From positions 1 to 26,550 of the forward strand of contig JAUSGV010000174.1 of the NCBI GenBank assembly GCA_030648675.1: 26,550 bases of DNA, read 5' to 3'. The position numbers and the translations under genes are program-made. The stretch's first letter is position 1. Every line of letters begins with the position of its first letter. Positions 6,511-13,137 of the stretch are shown here, in pieces. Source of the DNA: Dehalococcoidales bacterium. Lineage in GTDB: Bacteria; Chloroflexota; Dehalococcoidia; Dehalococcoidales; UBA2162. The notes under the pieces are model-generated. The model saw only the letters and a program-made list of their open reading frames with translations, did not search any database and had not been told where the DNA came from.

Positions 6511-8721
6511 TCAGACTACTTTTGCCAGGCGGGCAAAACTGAGCAAGAGCTTCTTCACGCCAATCTCGGCAAAGGCGACGGTCGCTTCCGTGTCGTCCTT
6601 GGTTGTTTTCAGGCTGATGACGGTACCGTCGCCGAACTGACTATGCCGGACGCGGTCGCCCGCTTGAAGTTCGGGCAGGGCAGTGGCGGGCAGCAGCGAA
6701 GAAGCTTTTTGCCCCGACAAATCAGCATCCGATAGCGACGGCCGGTTCCAGGCATACAGCGCCGAGGAAAAATCGTTCTTCTCGTGCCATCCGGTCGAGG
6801 TCGAACTGGTCTTATCGCCGGGAACGACGGCCAGAAAACGGGAGGCCGTCGTGATAGAGTTTCGTCCCATCAAAGTGCGGCGGAAAGCATGCAGCAGGTA
6901 TACCTTCTTTTTCGCCCGGGTGACGCCGACGTAAAAAAGCCTTCGCTCTTCCTCCATTTGTGCCGGATCGTCGATAGTGCGGAAGTGCGGCAGGAGGCCG
7001 TCCTCCATGCCGATGATAAAAACGACGGGGAACTCCAACCCCTTCGCCTGATGCAGCGTGATAAAAGTGACCGCCGAACCGCCTTCCTGCAGGCTGTCGA
7101 CATCCGAGACCAGCGTCACTCCTTCCAGGAAAGAAGCCAAACCCTCCGGGGGTGGGAGATCATTGTGTTCCTGGGCAACGCCGCGTAACTCCATAACGTT
7201 ATCCCAGCGATCTTCGCCTTCGGGCTGTTCGAAAACATAGCCTTTAAAGCCGAGGCTTTCGACGACGAAATCGAAAAGGTCGGTCAGGTTCACTTCCCGG
7301 CTCTTGACGGTAAATTTCTCCATCACGTTGAAAAAGGCGGTCAGCTGCTTGGTCGTATTGGGTGTGAAGGGAGAATCGCTTGTTCCCTGTGCAAGCGTCC
7401 TTAACGATTCATACGTCGAAACGTTCATTGATTTTGCCCAATTAAGCAGCCGGGCTTGAGTTTGGTCCCCAATGCCCCGCTGGGGAACATTGATAACGCG
7501 CGCCAGGCTGACGATGTCGCTGTGGTTTTGGATCAGCCTGAGGTAGGCAAGGAAGTCCTTGACCTCCTTACGCTCGTAAAAACGGGTCCCGGCGACCAGA
7601 CGGTAAGCGGTCCCGTAGCGGATAAAGGTCTCTTCCAGTACACGCGACTGGGCGTTGGTGCGGTACATCACGGCGAAATCGCCCAGGCTGTACTCGCCGC
7701 GCCCGACGAGTTTTTCAATCTCGTTAATGACGAATTGGGCCTCTTCCTGCTCGTTATACGCCTCGACGACAGTCACCGGCTCGCCGGGAGCATTGTCCGT
7801 CCACAGCTTTTTTGGATTGCGCTGCAGGTTGGCCGAGATGATCTTCGAAGCGGTTTCCAGGATTGTCTTCGTGGAACGGTAGTTCTGTTCCAGGAGTACG
7901 ACTTTAGTGTCGGGAAAGTCCTTTTCGAAGCTCAGGATGTTACGGATGTCGGCAAAGCGCCAGGAGTAGATCGACTGGTCGGGATCACCGACAACGCAGA
8001 CATTGCGGTGCTTGCCACCGAGCTGTTTGATCAATTCATACTGCACCAGGTTGGTGTCCTGGAACTCATCGACGAGCAGATGGGTGTAGCGCGATTGGTA
8101 CTTCTCCAGTACCTCCTGATGCTGGCGGAAGAGCAAAACCGTTCTCATAAGGAGGTCGTCGAAATCCAGGGCGTTACTGTCCTTCAGCCGCTGCTGGTAT
8201 TGCTCATAAACGCGCCCGGCGATTTCGTCGAAATAGCTGCGGCCGCGCTGGGCATAATCGTTGGGTGTGAGTAATTGACTCTTGGCCGCCGATATAGCCG
8301 CGGCGAGAGCCGACGGAGCATATTGTTTCGGGTCGAGGTTCAAGTCGTTGAGAGTGCGCTTGATAAGACTTTTCTGGTCGTCGTCGTCGTAAATGACGAA
8401 TCCGGGTTCGATGCCTATTACCTTGCCGTCGCGGCGCAGGATCTGGGCGCAGATAGCATGGAAAGTCCCGAGGGTCAGGTCCTTGACCGCAAAGCTGACC
8501 AGCCGCTCCAGGCGTTCTTTCATTTCCCGAGCTGCCTTGTTGGTGAACGTGACAGCCATGATATGGGAAGGTTTAACGCCGCAGACGCGGAGCAGGTAAG
8601 CGATGCGGTGGGTAATGACCCGGGTCTTGCCGCTGCCGGGGCCGGCGAGAATAAGCACAGGCCCGGAAATGGTTTCCACAGCGTCTTTTTGCGGGGGATT
8701 CAGTCCGGAGAGAATATCCAT
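6511..8721 (-). CDS. pcrA: UvrD/PcrA-type superfamily 1A 3'-5' DNA helicase
   Basis: ATP-dependent helicase acting in nucleotide excision repair, mismatch repair and removal of stalled RNA polymerase or RecA. The 736 residues match PcrA. Motifs appear in order: LNPPQKDAV Q-motif, Walker A AGPGSGKT (residues 26-33), VTFTNKAAREM, LVDEFQDTN (motif II), GDPDQSIYSWRFAD (motif III), QNYRS (motif IV), ITLHQAKGLEFPVVF (motif V) and LFYVGVTRAKK (motif VI). The last 55 residues (GDRVRHSQFGDGTVISL ...) form the Tudor-like RNA polymerase-binding domain of PcrA/UvrD. No ribosome site is visible before the ATG at 8721; an extended -10 promoter lies only 13 bases upstream. Pairing with mutL downstream fits a shared repair role. 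Confidence 0.96.
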   Translation of the reverse strand: MDILSGLNPPQKDAVETISGPVLILAGPGSGKTRVITHRIAYLLRVCGVKPSHIMAVTFTNKAAREMKERLERLVSFAVKDLTLGTFHAICAQILRRDGKVIGIEPGFVIYDDDDQKSLIKRTLNDLNLDPKQYAPSALAAAISAAKSQLLTPNDYAQRGRSYFDEIAGRVYEQYQQRLKDSNALDFDDLLMRTVLLFRQHQEVLEKYQSRYTHLLVDEFQDTNLVQYELIKQLGGKHRNVCVVGDPDQSIYSWRFADIRNILSFEKDFPDTKVVLLEQNYRSTKTILETASKIISANLQRNPKKLWTDNAPGEPVTVVEAYNEQEEAQFVINEIEKLVGRGEYSLGDFAVMYRTNAQSRVLEETFIRYGTAYRLVAGTRFYERKEVKDFLAYLRLIQNHSDIVSLARVINVPQRGIGDQTQARLLNWAKSMNVSTYESLRTLAQGTSDSPFTPNTTKQLTAFFNVMEKFTVKSREVNLTDLFDFVVESLGFKGYVFEQPEGEDRWDNVMELRGVAQEHNDLPPPEGLASFLEGVTLVSDVDSLQEGGSAVTFITLHQAKGLEFPVVFIIGMEDGLLPHFRTIDDPAQMEEERRLFYVGVTRAKKKVYLLHAFRRTLMGRNSITTASRFLAVVPGDKTSSTSTGWHEKNDFSSALYAWNRPSLSDADLSGQKASSLLPATALPELQAGDRVRHSQFGDGTVISLKTTKDDTEATVAFAEIGVKKLLLSFARLAKVV

Positions 8722-8734
8722 GAGGTAATTAATT

Positions 8735-8763
8735 ATTATAGCATCGATACGGCCCGGGTTAAA
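8735..8763 (-). promoter_or_regulatory. Extended -10 promoter immediately upstream of pcrA
   Basis: The minus strand reads TGC-TATAAT (-10 at 8735-8740) with a weak -35 TTTAAC at 8758-8763, spacer 17 bp. The -10 box overlaps the stop codon of the macrodomain gene. Transcription would start about 6 bases before the pcrA ATG, giving a near-leaderless mRNA, which fits the absence of a ribosome site. Confidence 0.55.
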
Positions 8764-9308
8764 GCCGATTTGTAGCTATCGAAGGTTGCCTGGTTGAAGA
8801 GGACGAAGACGACTTCCGTGATCGTACCCGGGTGCTGCTTGAGGAATAAGGCCACGGTATTCAGTGCGATACCGGCAGCCTCATCGACCGGATAACCGTA
8901 AGCTCCAGTGCTTATCGAAGGGAAGGATACGCTTATCAGGTTGTGCGCGGCGGCGAGAGCCAGGCTCTCCCGATAGGCACTGGCCAGAAGGTCGGGTTCA
9001 TTGTTTTTACCGCCGTACCAGACGGGTCCCACGGTGTGAATGACAAAACGGGCTTTAAGATTGCCGCCGGAGGTGATGACTGTCTTTCCGGCAGGTAACC
9101 TTCCCTGGCGGGCAACGATCTGCCGGCATTCCTCAAGAATGGCCGGGCCGCCGGCGCGGTGAATGGCACCGTCGACACCGCCGCCGCCCATGAGGTTGGA
9201 ATTAGCGGCATTAACGATGGCTTCGGTACCATGCCGGGTGATGTCGCCCAGTTTTAAGGAGAGTTTCACATCATTTATTATTGTTTCGTGTGTAGTAGCG
9301 CCGTTCAT
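8736..9308 (-). CDS. Macrodomain protein, probable O-acetyl-ADP-ribose / mono-ADP-ribosyl hydrolase (YmdB/MacroD-like)
   Basis: A 190-residue single macrodomain. The ADP-ribose site motifs are clear: LGDITRHGTEAIVNAANSN, then MGGGGVDGAIHRAGG, GKTVITSGGNLKARFVIHTVGPVW, and the phosphate loop SISTGAYGYPVDEAAGIAL. These match the MacroD/YmdB group that removes ADP-ribose from acidic residues or deacetylates O-acetyl-ADP-ribose. The start ATG at 9308 sits 6 bases from a -10 box, so the mRNA is probably leaderless; no ribosome site is visible. It lies just upstream of pcrA and mutL, although its role in repair, if any, is not shown by the sequence. Confidence 0.92.
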   Translation of the reverse strand: MNGATTHETIINDVKLSLKLGDITRHGTEAIVNAANSNLMGGGGVDGAIHRAGGPAILEECRQIVARQGRLPAGKTVITSGGNLKARFVIHTVGPVWYGGKNNEPDLLASAYRESLALAAAHNLISVSFPSISTGAYGYPVDEAAGIALNTVALFLKQHPGTITEVVFVLFNQATFDSYKSALTRAVSML

Positions 9309-9314
9309 AACCTA

Positions 9315-9343
9315 ATAATAGGACAAGCACTGCTTTCTCTCAA
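9315..9343 (-). promoter_or_regulatory. Promoter of the macrodomain gene (leaderless geometry)
   Basis: Minus strand: -35 TTGAGA (9338-9343), 17-bp spacer, -10 TATTAT (9315-9320). Only 6 bases lie between the -10 box and the ATG at 9308, so the first transcribed base should be at or next to the A of the start codon. Confidence 0.65.
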
Positions 9344-9346
9344 GCA

Positions 9347-9480
9347 AGAATATCGAAATTCGAATATCGAAATTCTAAACAAATTCGAATTCAAAATCAA
9401 AAATGTTCAAAACGCTTTGAGGTCGTGTCTGTTAGAAAATCGTTTCGTATTTCGTATTTAGTGCTTCGGATTTTTCTATT
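9347..9480. repeat. AT-rich degenerate intergenic repeat (ATTCGAAAT/TTTAGTGCTTCG family)
   Basis: This gap holds overlapping copies of a motif built on GAATATCGAAATTC and AATTCGAATTC, followed by TATTTAGTGCTTCG. The same words recur at 19797-19845 (TATTTAGTGCTTCGAATTTG and TTTCGAATTTCGATATTCG). No gene is visible. It is a dispersed non-coding repeat of unknown origin. Confidence 0.5.
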
Positions 9481-9488
9481 TTTAACGA

Positions 9489-9517
9489 TTGACGCCAAAA
9501 TATCGCTGGGCTATGAT
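9489..9517 (+). promoter_or_regulatory. Promoter of the CAT-anticodon tRNA gene
   Basis: A -35 box TTGACG (9489-9494), 17-bp spacer and -10 TATGAT (9512-9517) end 12 bases before the mature tRNA 5' end at 9530. Transcription would begin around 9524. Confidence 0.7.
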
Positions 9518-9529
9518 AAGTAGCAACAT

Positions 9530-9602
9530 GGGCTCGTAGCTCAGTGGTTAGAGCGGTCGGCTCATAACCGATTGGTCGTAGGTTCGATCCCTACCGAGCC
9601 CA
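9530..9602 (+). tRNA. tRNA with CAT anticodon (elongator tRNA-Met, or tRNA-Ile2 if lysidine-modified)
   Basis: A full cloverleaf can be folded by hand: acceptor GGGCTCG/CGAGCCC with discriminator A, D stem GCTC/GAGC, anticodon stem GTCGG/CCGAT with loop CTCATAA, and T stem GTAGG/CCTAC with loop TTCGATC. The anticodon is CAT. The first acceptor pair is a normal G-C and the anticodon stem lacks three consecutive G-C pairs, so it is not the initiator. The 3' CCA is not encoded. Whether it decodes Met or, after lysidine modification, Ile AUA cannot be settled here. Confidence 0.93.
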
Positions 9603-9664
9603 GAAATTGCTACTGCTGCGGTCCCCGTGCTGAACCGCCCAGGGTATTGAGTTGGAGGTATAAG

Positions 9665-9901
9665 ATGGCGTTTGCGGAAAGTGTGATCAAGCAAGCCTGG
9701 GAGCGATCGGGTGGTCAGTGCGAGTGCCGGAGACGGACCCACAGTCATTTTTACATTCCTTGCGGCAAATCGCTACGATGGGAAGTCAGAGGCAAATCCA
9801 GTTACGGCGCCTGGGAGGCACATCAGACCAAATCCGGTGGCGGTGAAGGGCTGGATAACTGCGAAATCCTCTGCTGGTCTTGCTACGACACGGTTTATTA
9901 G
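9665..9901 (+). CDS. Small HNH-like zinc protein, catalytic residues apparently degenerate
   Basis: A 78-residue protein with the layout of compact HNH nucleases: an N-terminal AWERSGGQCECRRRTH segment, a third cysteine at C33, then GAWEAH ending at H53, and NCEILCWSCY with N65, C66, C70 and C73. Related proteins, as I remember them, read AHH at the first position and CH at the last. Here these are H53-Q54 and C73-Y74, so the final histidine of the H-N-H triad is missing. It may bind zinc without cutting DNA. The ATG at 9665 follows a GGAGG site 7 bases upstream. A longer frame from 9572 runs into the tRNA and is discarded. Confidence 0.6.
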   Translation: MAFAESVIKQAWERSGGQCECRRRTHSHFYIPCGKSLRWEVRGKSSYGAWEAHQTKSGGGEGLDNCEILCWSCYDTVY

Positions 9902-10131
9902 TCTTCTTTTAACTTCCCTTTAGATGTTTTTTGAAGCCTTAAACGGATCGTTTTGTCGTTCCGATTTTTCCGGAGTTTCTCGCCATAATATTTTCCAAAA
10001 TCGGCGTTGAAAACCGGCGTTGGCGGCGGTTGCCCGGAAAGATGCCGACAGAATTTTTCTCCCTGCAATAATCGCGTTTTTTGGGGCAAATATTTTCCGG
10101 AGGTAATGTTTACTTCGGCCCATTTTTTCAC
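9898..10131 (-). CDS. Hypothetical basic protein, weakly supported
   Basis: An open frame with a GTG start (VKKWAEVNITSGKY ...) gives 77 residues and a lysine- and arginine-rich C-terminus (KLRKNRNDKTIRLRLQKTSK). I recognise no family. Codon choice looks plausible for this genome, but there is no clear ribosome site, and a second frame (9920-10165) is also open, so it could be non-coding or a decayed gene. Its stop overlaps the stop of the HNH-like gene on the other strand by four bases. Confidence 0.3.
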   Translation of the reverse strand: MKKWAEVNITSGKYLPQKTRLLQGEKFCRHLSGQPPPTPVFNADFGKYYGEKLRKNRNDKTIRLRLQKTSKGKLKED

Positions 10132-10259
10132 TATCGCATGACATAACATATATAGTGCGAACCAAAGTAACCCCCTCACAACGAGGCTAAGTTGACATAA
10201 TAAAGGCTATTCTGAGCTTGGGGGAAAATTGCCGGCAAAAATAAAATTTTGGAGATTCG

Positions 10260-10433
10260 TCACCGTTTCTTTTTGAGCTTGAAGATGTTTTTTACGTCGT
10301 AAATCCAGTGGTTCATGCCGTAAAAACGTTGGACGACAGGATTCCGGCTGGCTTCATATTCTTTCAAGTAGTCGTTCAGAGTGTTGGTTACGCGGACTTG
10401 TTTGTTAGCCTTTTTCTTCGCCACTTTGGTCAA
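10260..10433 (-). CDS. Small basic protein of unknown function (57 residues)
   Basis: Reading the minus strand gives a short frame starting at TTG 10433 (AAGGAG 4 bases upstream) or GTG 10424 and ending with TGA at 10260. The product is strongly basic at both ends (KVAKKKANKQVRV at the N-terminus, KLKKKR at the C-terminus), with a central aromatic stretch RFYGMNHWIYDVKNIF. The charge pattern suggests a nucleic-acid-binding or ribosome-associated peptide, but I know no family. It lies 54 bp downstream of the DUF302 gene and could be the last gene of that transcript. Confidence 0.5.
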   Translation of the reverse strand: MTKVAKKKANKQVRVTNTLNDYLKEYEASRNPVVQRFYGMNHWIYDVKNIFKLKKKR

Positions 10434-10487
10434 TAAACTCCTTCAAACTTGCGAGGCTATGTAAAGAGCATAAGAGCATAAAAACCC

Positions 10488-10871
10488 CTACACATTGTCT
10501 ACAGCGTTTTTAAGCTTTTCCTCTACTTGGGAGGCGACCGGAGCCAATTGCGGATTGCCGACGACCCCCATGGTAACCGTGGGCCGGGTGCTGACGACGA
10601 ACGTTTTGCCCTTGCCTTCGTAAACCACGACGTTGCAGGGCATGAGCAGGCCGAGGTCTTTTTCCAATTCCAGGGCTTTGTGGGTGAAGGACGGGTTACA
10701 GGCGCCGAGGATAATGTACTTTTCGAAATTGATGTTCAGCTTGTTCTTAACTACGGCTTTGACGTCGATATCGGTAATGATGCCGAAACCCTCTTTTTTC
10801 AAGGCTTGCCGCGTTTTTTCGACGGCAATTTCATAGGGAAGATTAACCTGCTTCTTATATCCGTAAATCAT
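10488..10871 (-). CDS. DUF302 domain protein
   Basis: A 127-residue cytoplasmic protein with the DUF302 signature: an N-terminal strand MIYGYKKQVNLPYEIAVEKT, KYIILGACNPSFTHKALELE in the middle and GLLMPCNVVVYEGKGKT towards the end. DUF302 is a small beta-alpha fold of unknown biochemical role, often found beside sulfur- or redox-related genes. The two motif cysteines (GACNP and MPCNV) are present. I set the start at the internal ATG 10871, preceded by GAGGGG, not at the longer frame from 10928, which would overlap the upstream ferredoxin gene. It is the last clear member of the ArsR-FmdB-ferredoxin-DUF302 run. Confidence 0.85.
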   Translation of the reverse strand: MIYGYKKQVNLPYEIAVEKTRQALKKEGFGIITDIDVKAVVKNKLNINFEKYIILGACNPSFTHKALELEKDLGLLMPCNVVVYEGKGKTFVVSTRPTVTMGVVGNPQLAPVASQVEEKLKNAVDNV

Positions 10872-10890
10872 CGTTTTACCCCTCAGCGAG

Positions 10891-11097
10891 CTAAGAGAAC
10901 AATTCGACTGCCCCGGTCGGGCAGGCACGCACGCAATCGCCGCAGGCCCGGCACAACGCCGTGTTGGTCATTGGTATCTCGTTCGGTGCTTCCTGCGTGA
11001 TCAACCGACGCGCGCAAGCATTGGCGGCAGCACATATACCTTTTTCGCATTGCTGCGGCCGGCACTTATCGTAGATCACCAGGGCTATTTTAGACAT
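10891..11097 (-). CDS. Small 4Fe-4S ferredoxin resembling the N-terminus of RLI/ABCE1
   Basis: A 68-residue iron-sulfur protein. The second half has a classical 4Fe-4S motif, C49-x2-C52-x2-C55-x3-C59-P. The first half has four more cysteines (C12, C17, C22, C28) in an atypical spacing beginning with IYDKCRPQQC. That spacing recalls the first cluster of the RLI/ABCE1 iron-sulfur domain rather than a bacterial 2[4Fe-4S] ferredoxin. Two clusters are therefore likely. It lies 9 bp downstream of the FmdB-type gene and 19 bp upstream of the DUF302 gene, so co-transcription is very likely. An electron-transfer or sensing role is inference. Confidence 0.85.
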   Translation of the reverse strand: MSKIALVIYDKCRPQQCEKGICAAANACARRLITQEAPNEIPMTNTALCRACGDCVRACPTGAVELFS

Positions 11098-11106
11098 GTG
11101 ACTCTC

Positions 11107-11331
11107 TTATTCCTTAGACGAGACATACTGTCCCGTTAGACTATCACCCTCAGCCGAAGCCGCTGCTTTGCTTGGGCGGTTCACAGGATGATATCCGGGA
11201 AGATGCCGAGAAAACACGCGGGTCTTTTCCGATTTGCATTTGGGGCATTTCGGACTTTCCAGGTGGAAAACGTTCTGTGTTACCTCGAATTTTTCGTTGC
11301 AGTCGTTACATTTATATTCATATATAGGCAT
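11107..11331 (-). CDS. FmdB-type zinc ribbon protein
   Basis: A 74-residue protein with the FmdB/CxxC zinc ribbon: MPIYEYKCNDCNEKFEV at the start (C8, C11) and CPKC at C29/C32, followed by a basic RVFSRHLPGY segment and a disordered Ser/Ala-rich tail. The family is widespread; members were first named as putative regulators of formamidase or amidase, but function is mostly unknown. It lies 20 bp downstream of the ArsR gene and 9 bp upstream of the ferredoxin, so it is probably under ArsR control. Confidence 0.88.
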   Translation of the reverse strand: MPIYEYKCNDCNEKFEVTQNVFHLESPKCPKCKSEKTRVFSRHLPGYHPVNRPSKAAASAEGDSLTGQYVSSKE

Positions 11332-11351
11332 ATTTATTTCCCCTTTTATTT

Positions 11352-11687
11352 TTAGCTGATGCCGGCGCGGGTCAAGGCTTGCCTTCTCTCCATGTGGTCG
11401 GCCTGGGCGGCTTTAAGCAGTTTGATCGCCTCCGATATCCGGGAGTCAGCCAGGCTGTAGTATATGCTTATGCCGTCGCGCCGCGTCTCTACCATGCCGT
11501 GTTCGCGCATGATGGCCAGATGTTTCGAAACGTTCGGCTGCGACAGCTCCAGGCGCCGGCATATCTCGCCGACCGAGAGTTCGCCCGCGGCAAGTTCGTT
11601 TATGATGAGCAGGCGGTTGGCGTCGGCCAGCGTCTTGCAGAAACTGGCGTGCAGGCTGTATATCGCGGCCCGATCATTATCTTCCAT
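11352..11687 (-). CDS. ArsR/SmtB family winged-helix repressor
   Basis: DNA-binding repressor of about 111 residues. The helix-turn-helix reads LSVGEICRRLELSQPNVSKHLAIMREHGMVETRRDGISIYYSL, the standard ArsR core with the recognition helix at SQPNVSKHLAIM and the wing after it. A CxC-type metal site is absent; only isolated cysteines are visible (FCKTLADANR and ICRR), so the inducer may be redox, sulfur or an organic signal, not arsenic. I prefer the ATG at 11687 because GGAG lies 6 bases upstream; ATGs at 11693 and 11699 are alternatives. The promoter overlaps an inverted repeat, which suggests self-repression of the four-gene run. Confidence 0.9.
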   Translation of the reverse strand: MEDNDRAAIYSLHASFCKTLADANRLLIINELAAGELSVGEICRRLELSQPNVSKHLAIMREHGMVETRRDGISIYYSLADSRISEAIKLLKAAQADHMERRQALTRAGIS

Positions 11688-11697
11688 TTGCATCTCC

Positions 11698-11756
11698 ATG
11701 AATATATGCTTATGTAGTTATATATTCATAATACACCACGAAATGCCGATTGTAAA
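11698..11756 (-). promoter_or_regulatory. ArsR-operon promoter with overlapping inverted-repeat operator
   Basis: Minus strand: -35 TTTACA (11751-11756), 17-bp spacer, -10 TATTAT (11728-11733). A perfect 10-bp inverted repeat, ATGAATATAT (11698-11707) and ATATATTCAT (11720-11729), spaced by 12 bp, covers the transcription start and touches the -10 box. This is where an ArsR dimer would block initiation. Confidence 0.65.
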
Positions 11757-11863
11757 GCGGTCACCTCAGCTAAAAGTAAGGTTTATATTATGTAAAGTAA
11801 CTATCCCCGGGATTTTGCGTTTCGTTATATATTAATAGTAGTAAGGTTATTTGGAGGCGTGCG

Positions 11864-12769
11864 ATGTTTAAGAAACTTCTTTTGTTAGGGGCAATATTAT
11901 TTGGTTTGACGGTGGTCCTCGGTACGGCGTGTGTGAAGCCAGGCGGGACCACGCCGCCGCCTCCCGCAGCCAATTATACCGTGACTCAGCTCAAATACCT
12001 TCTGATAGAGGAATTCGGCGAACCGTTCTTCGTCGATACCGACTTCTATCCAATAGCCAGAGAAGGGATTGAAGAACAAAATGCGGTCGTGCAGTTTCCG
12101 GCGATAAAAGCCGACGCTGAGGAATTCGCGGCGATTCTCGAGCATCTCGGCTTGCCCGATAAAACGGACTACACAACCAACGAAACTATTGCTATCTACC
12201 GCGAACACAAAAAGCTGACAAAAGGAATCCAGATGACCCCGTCGGGAGACGTTTATACGTTCTCGCTGCGCGTCACGGAAGGCCAGGGAGAGCATATCGA
12301 AGGCACCATTACGAAGTCAGGTAAGATTACCGTGACGAAGCGTGAGCCAAGTTTTAATACGTACCCGATCTGTTTTCCCAAAGGAACGCAGATCGCGACG
12401 CCGTCGGGCCAAATAGCCGTCGAGCAGCTTCGTGCCGGCATGACAGTGTGGACCGCTGATGCATTGGGGCAGCGCGTTGCGGCTGAGGTGGAAAAGACCT
12501 CGGCAACGCCGATGCCGGAAACGTTCCAGGTAGTCAGGTTGACCTTGAGCGACGGCCGTTCTGTCACAGCTTCGCCGGGACATCCTTCGGCGGACAAACG
12601 CACTCTCGGGGAATACAAGGTGGGTGATGTTCTGGACGGGGCGATTGTCGTATCTGTAGAGAAGGTTGCCTATAACGGCGGCGCTACTTTCGACCTGTTG
12701 CCGTCGGGACCAACTGGGACGTACTGGGCGAACGGCGTGTTGCTTAAGAGCACGCTGCTCGGAAACTAA
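11864..12769 (+). CDS. Probable lipoprotein with C-terminal Hint (intein/hedgehog-like) autoprocessing domain
   Basis: A 301-residue exported protein. Residues 1-22 form a signal sequence ending LGTAC with C23 as a probable lipid site; the -3 position is G, so the lipobox is not ideal. A proline-rich linker follows (TTPPPPAA). Residues 38-165 form a domain I do not recognise. From C170 the sequence is a Hint domain: CFPKGTQIATPSG, then IAVEQLRAGMTVWT, then VRLTLSDGRSVTASPGHP with H240 as the block-B histidine, then YKVGDVLDG, and GTYWANGVLLKS at the end. The usual final His-Asn of inteins is absent, so only N-terminal acyl-shift chemistry at C170 looks possible. GGAGG lies 8 bases before the ATG. 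It is transcribed divergently from the ArsR operon. Confidence 0.85.
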   Translation: MFKKLLLLGAILFGLTVVLGTACVKPGGTTPPPPAANYTVTQLKYLLIEEFGEPFFVDTDFYPIAREGIEEQNAVVQFPAIKADAEEFAAILEHLGLPDKTDYTTNETIAIYREHKKLTKGIQMTPSGDVYTFSLRVTEGQGEHIEGTITKSGKITVTKREPSFNTYPICFPKGTQIATPSGQIAVEQLRAGMTVWTADALGQRVAAEVEKTSATPMPETFQVVRLTLSDGRSVTASPGHPSADKRTLGEYKVGDVLDGAIVVSVEKVAYNGGATFDLLPSGPTGTYWANGVLLKSTLLGN

Positions 12770-12779
12770 AAAGGGCCTC

Positions 12780-12848
12780 GCCTTATAAGGCCTCACCTTG
12801 CAATTTCGCCAGCGAGGAGGATCGCTGGATTCCGTTTTTCAACGGAAT
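12780..12848. repeat. Three adjacent palindromes downstream of the Hint lipoprotein gene
   Basis: GCCTTATAAGGC (12780-12791) is a perfect palindrome. It is followed by hairpin CCAGCGA-GGAGGA-TCGCTGG (12809-12828) and hairpin ATTCCGTT-TTTC-AACGGAAT (12829-12848). The last has the GGATTCCG...CGGAAT edges of the repeat family seen at 17430, 19748 and 22661. Part of this may serve as a terminator, but no clean T tract follows on the plus strand. Confidence 0.6.
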
Positions 12849-12886
12849 GGTTTGGGGCGGGAACTCGCTTGCGCTCCGATGGGTTG

Positions 12887-12916
12887 TTGATTGCCTCCGC
12901 GTTTCTGTTGTAAATT
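12887..12916 (+). promoter_or_regulatory. Promoter of the 70-residue orphan gene (leaderless geometry)
   Basis: A -35 TTGATT (12887-12892), 18-bp spacer and -10 TAAATT (12911-12916). Eight bases separate the -10 box from the ATG at 12925, so transcription would begin at or just before the start codon. Confidence 0.45.
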
Positions 12917-12924
12917 ATAGGCAG

Positions 12925-13137
12925 ATGACGGCAGAATTGAGGACAATAGGCGGCAAACTGGCTGTTTACACGGACGACGAGTCGCTTTACCGCCGGCTTC
13001 AAGAGGGACCCACGCCCCTCTACAAAATCCCTTACCTGAAGGGAGGTAAAATGGTGGGCGTTGACCTTTACTTTGATAAAAAATTTAGAAACACGGTCGC
13101 CCGAGTCGTAGACGGGCAAATGCTGCTGGATATCTAA
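12925..13137 (+). CDS. Hypothetical 70-residue protein
   Basis: I do not recognise this family. The protein reads as a small alpha-beta domain: TAELRTIGGKLAVYTDDESLY at the start, a KIPYLKGGKMVGVDLYFDKK hairpin and VARVVDGQML at the end. No signal or membrane segment is seen. An open frame extends upstream to 12847, but that part runs through a palindromic repeat. ATG 12925 is preferred because it sits right after a promoter-like element and begins the plausible fold. It has no ribosome site. It converges on hflX, and the two stop codons overlap by four bases. Confidence 0.6.
   Translation: MTAELRTIGGKLAVYTDDESLYRRLQEGPTPLYKIPYLKGGKMVGVDLYFDKKFRNTVARVVDGQMLLDI

Noticed and set aside
7456..8775. 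Long plus-strand frames opposite pcrA
   Set aside because: They mirror the PcrA coding frame, and every helicase motif is on the minus strand.
9347..9480. AT-rich repeats before the tRNA as a CRISPR or attachment site
   Set aside because: Units are irregular, with no constant spacer length and no integrase gene near the tRNA.
12780..12791. GCCTTATAAGGC as a rho-independent terminator of the Hint lipoprotein gene
   Set aside because: A perfect palindrome with no loop and no T tract on the plus strand is not a convincing terminator.
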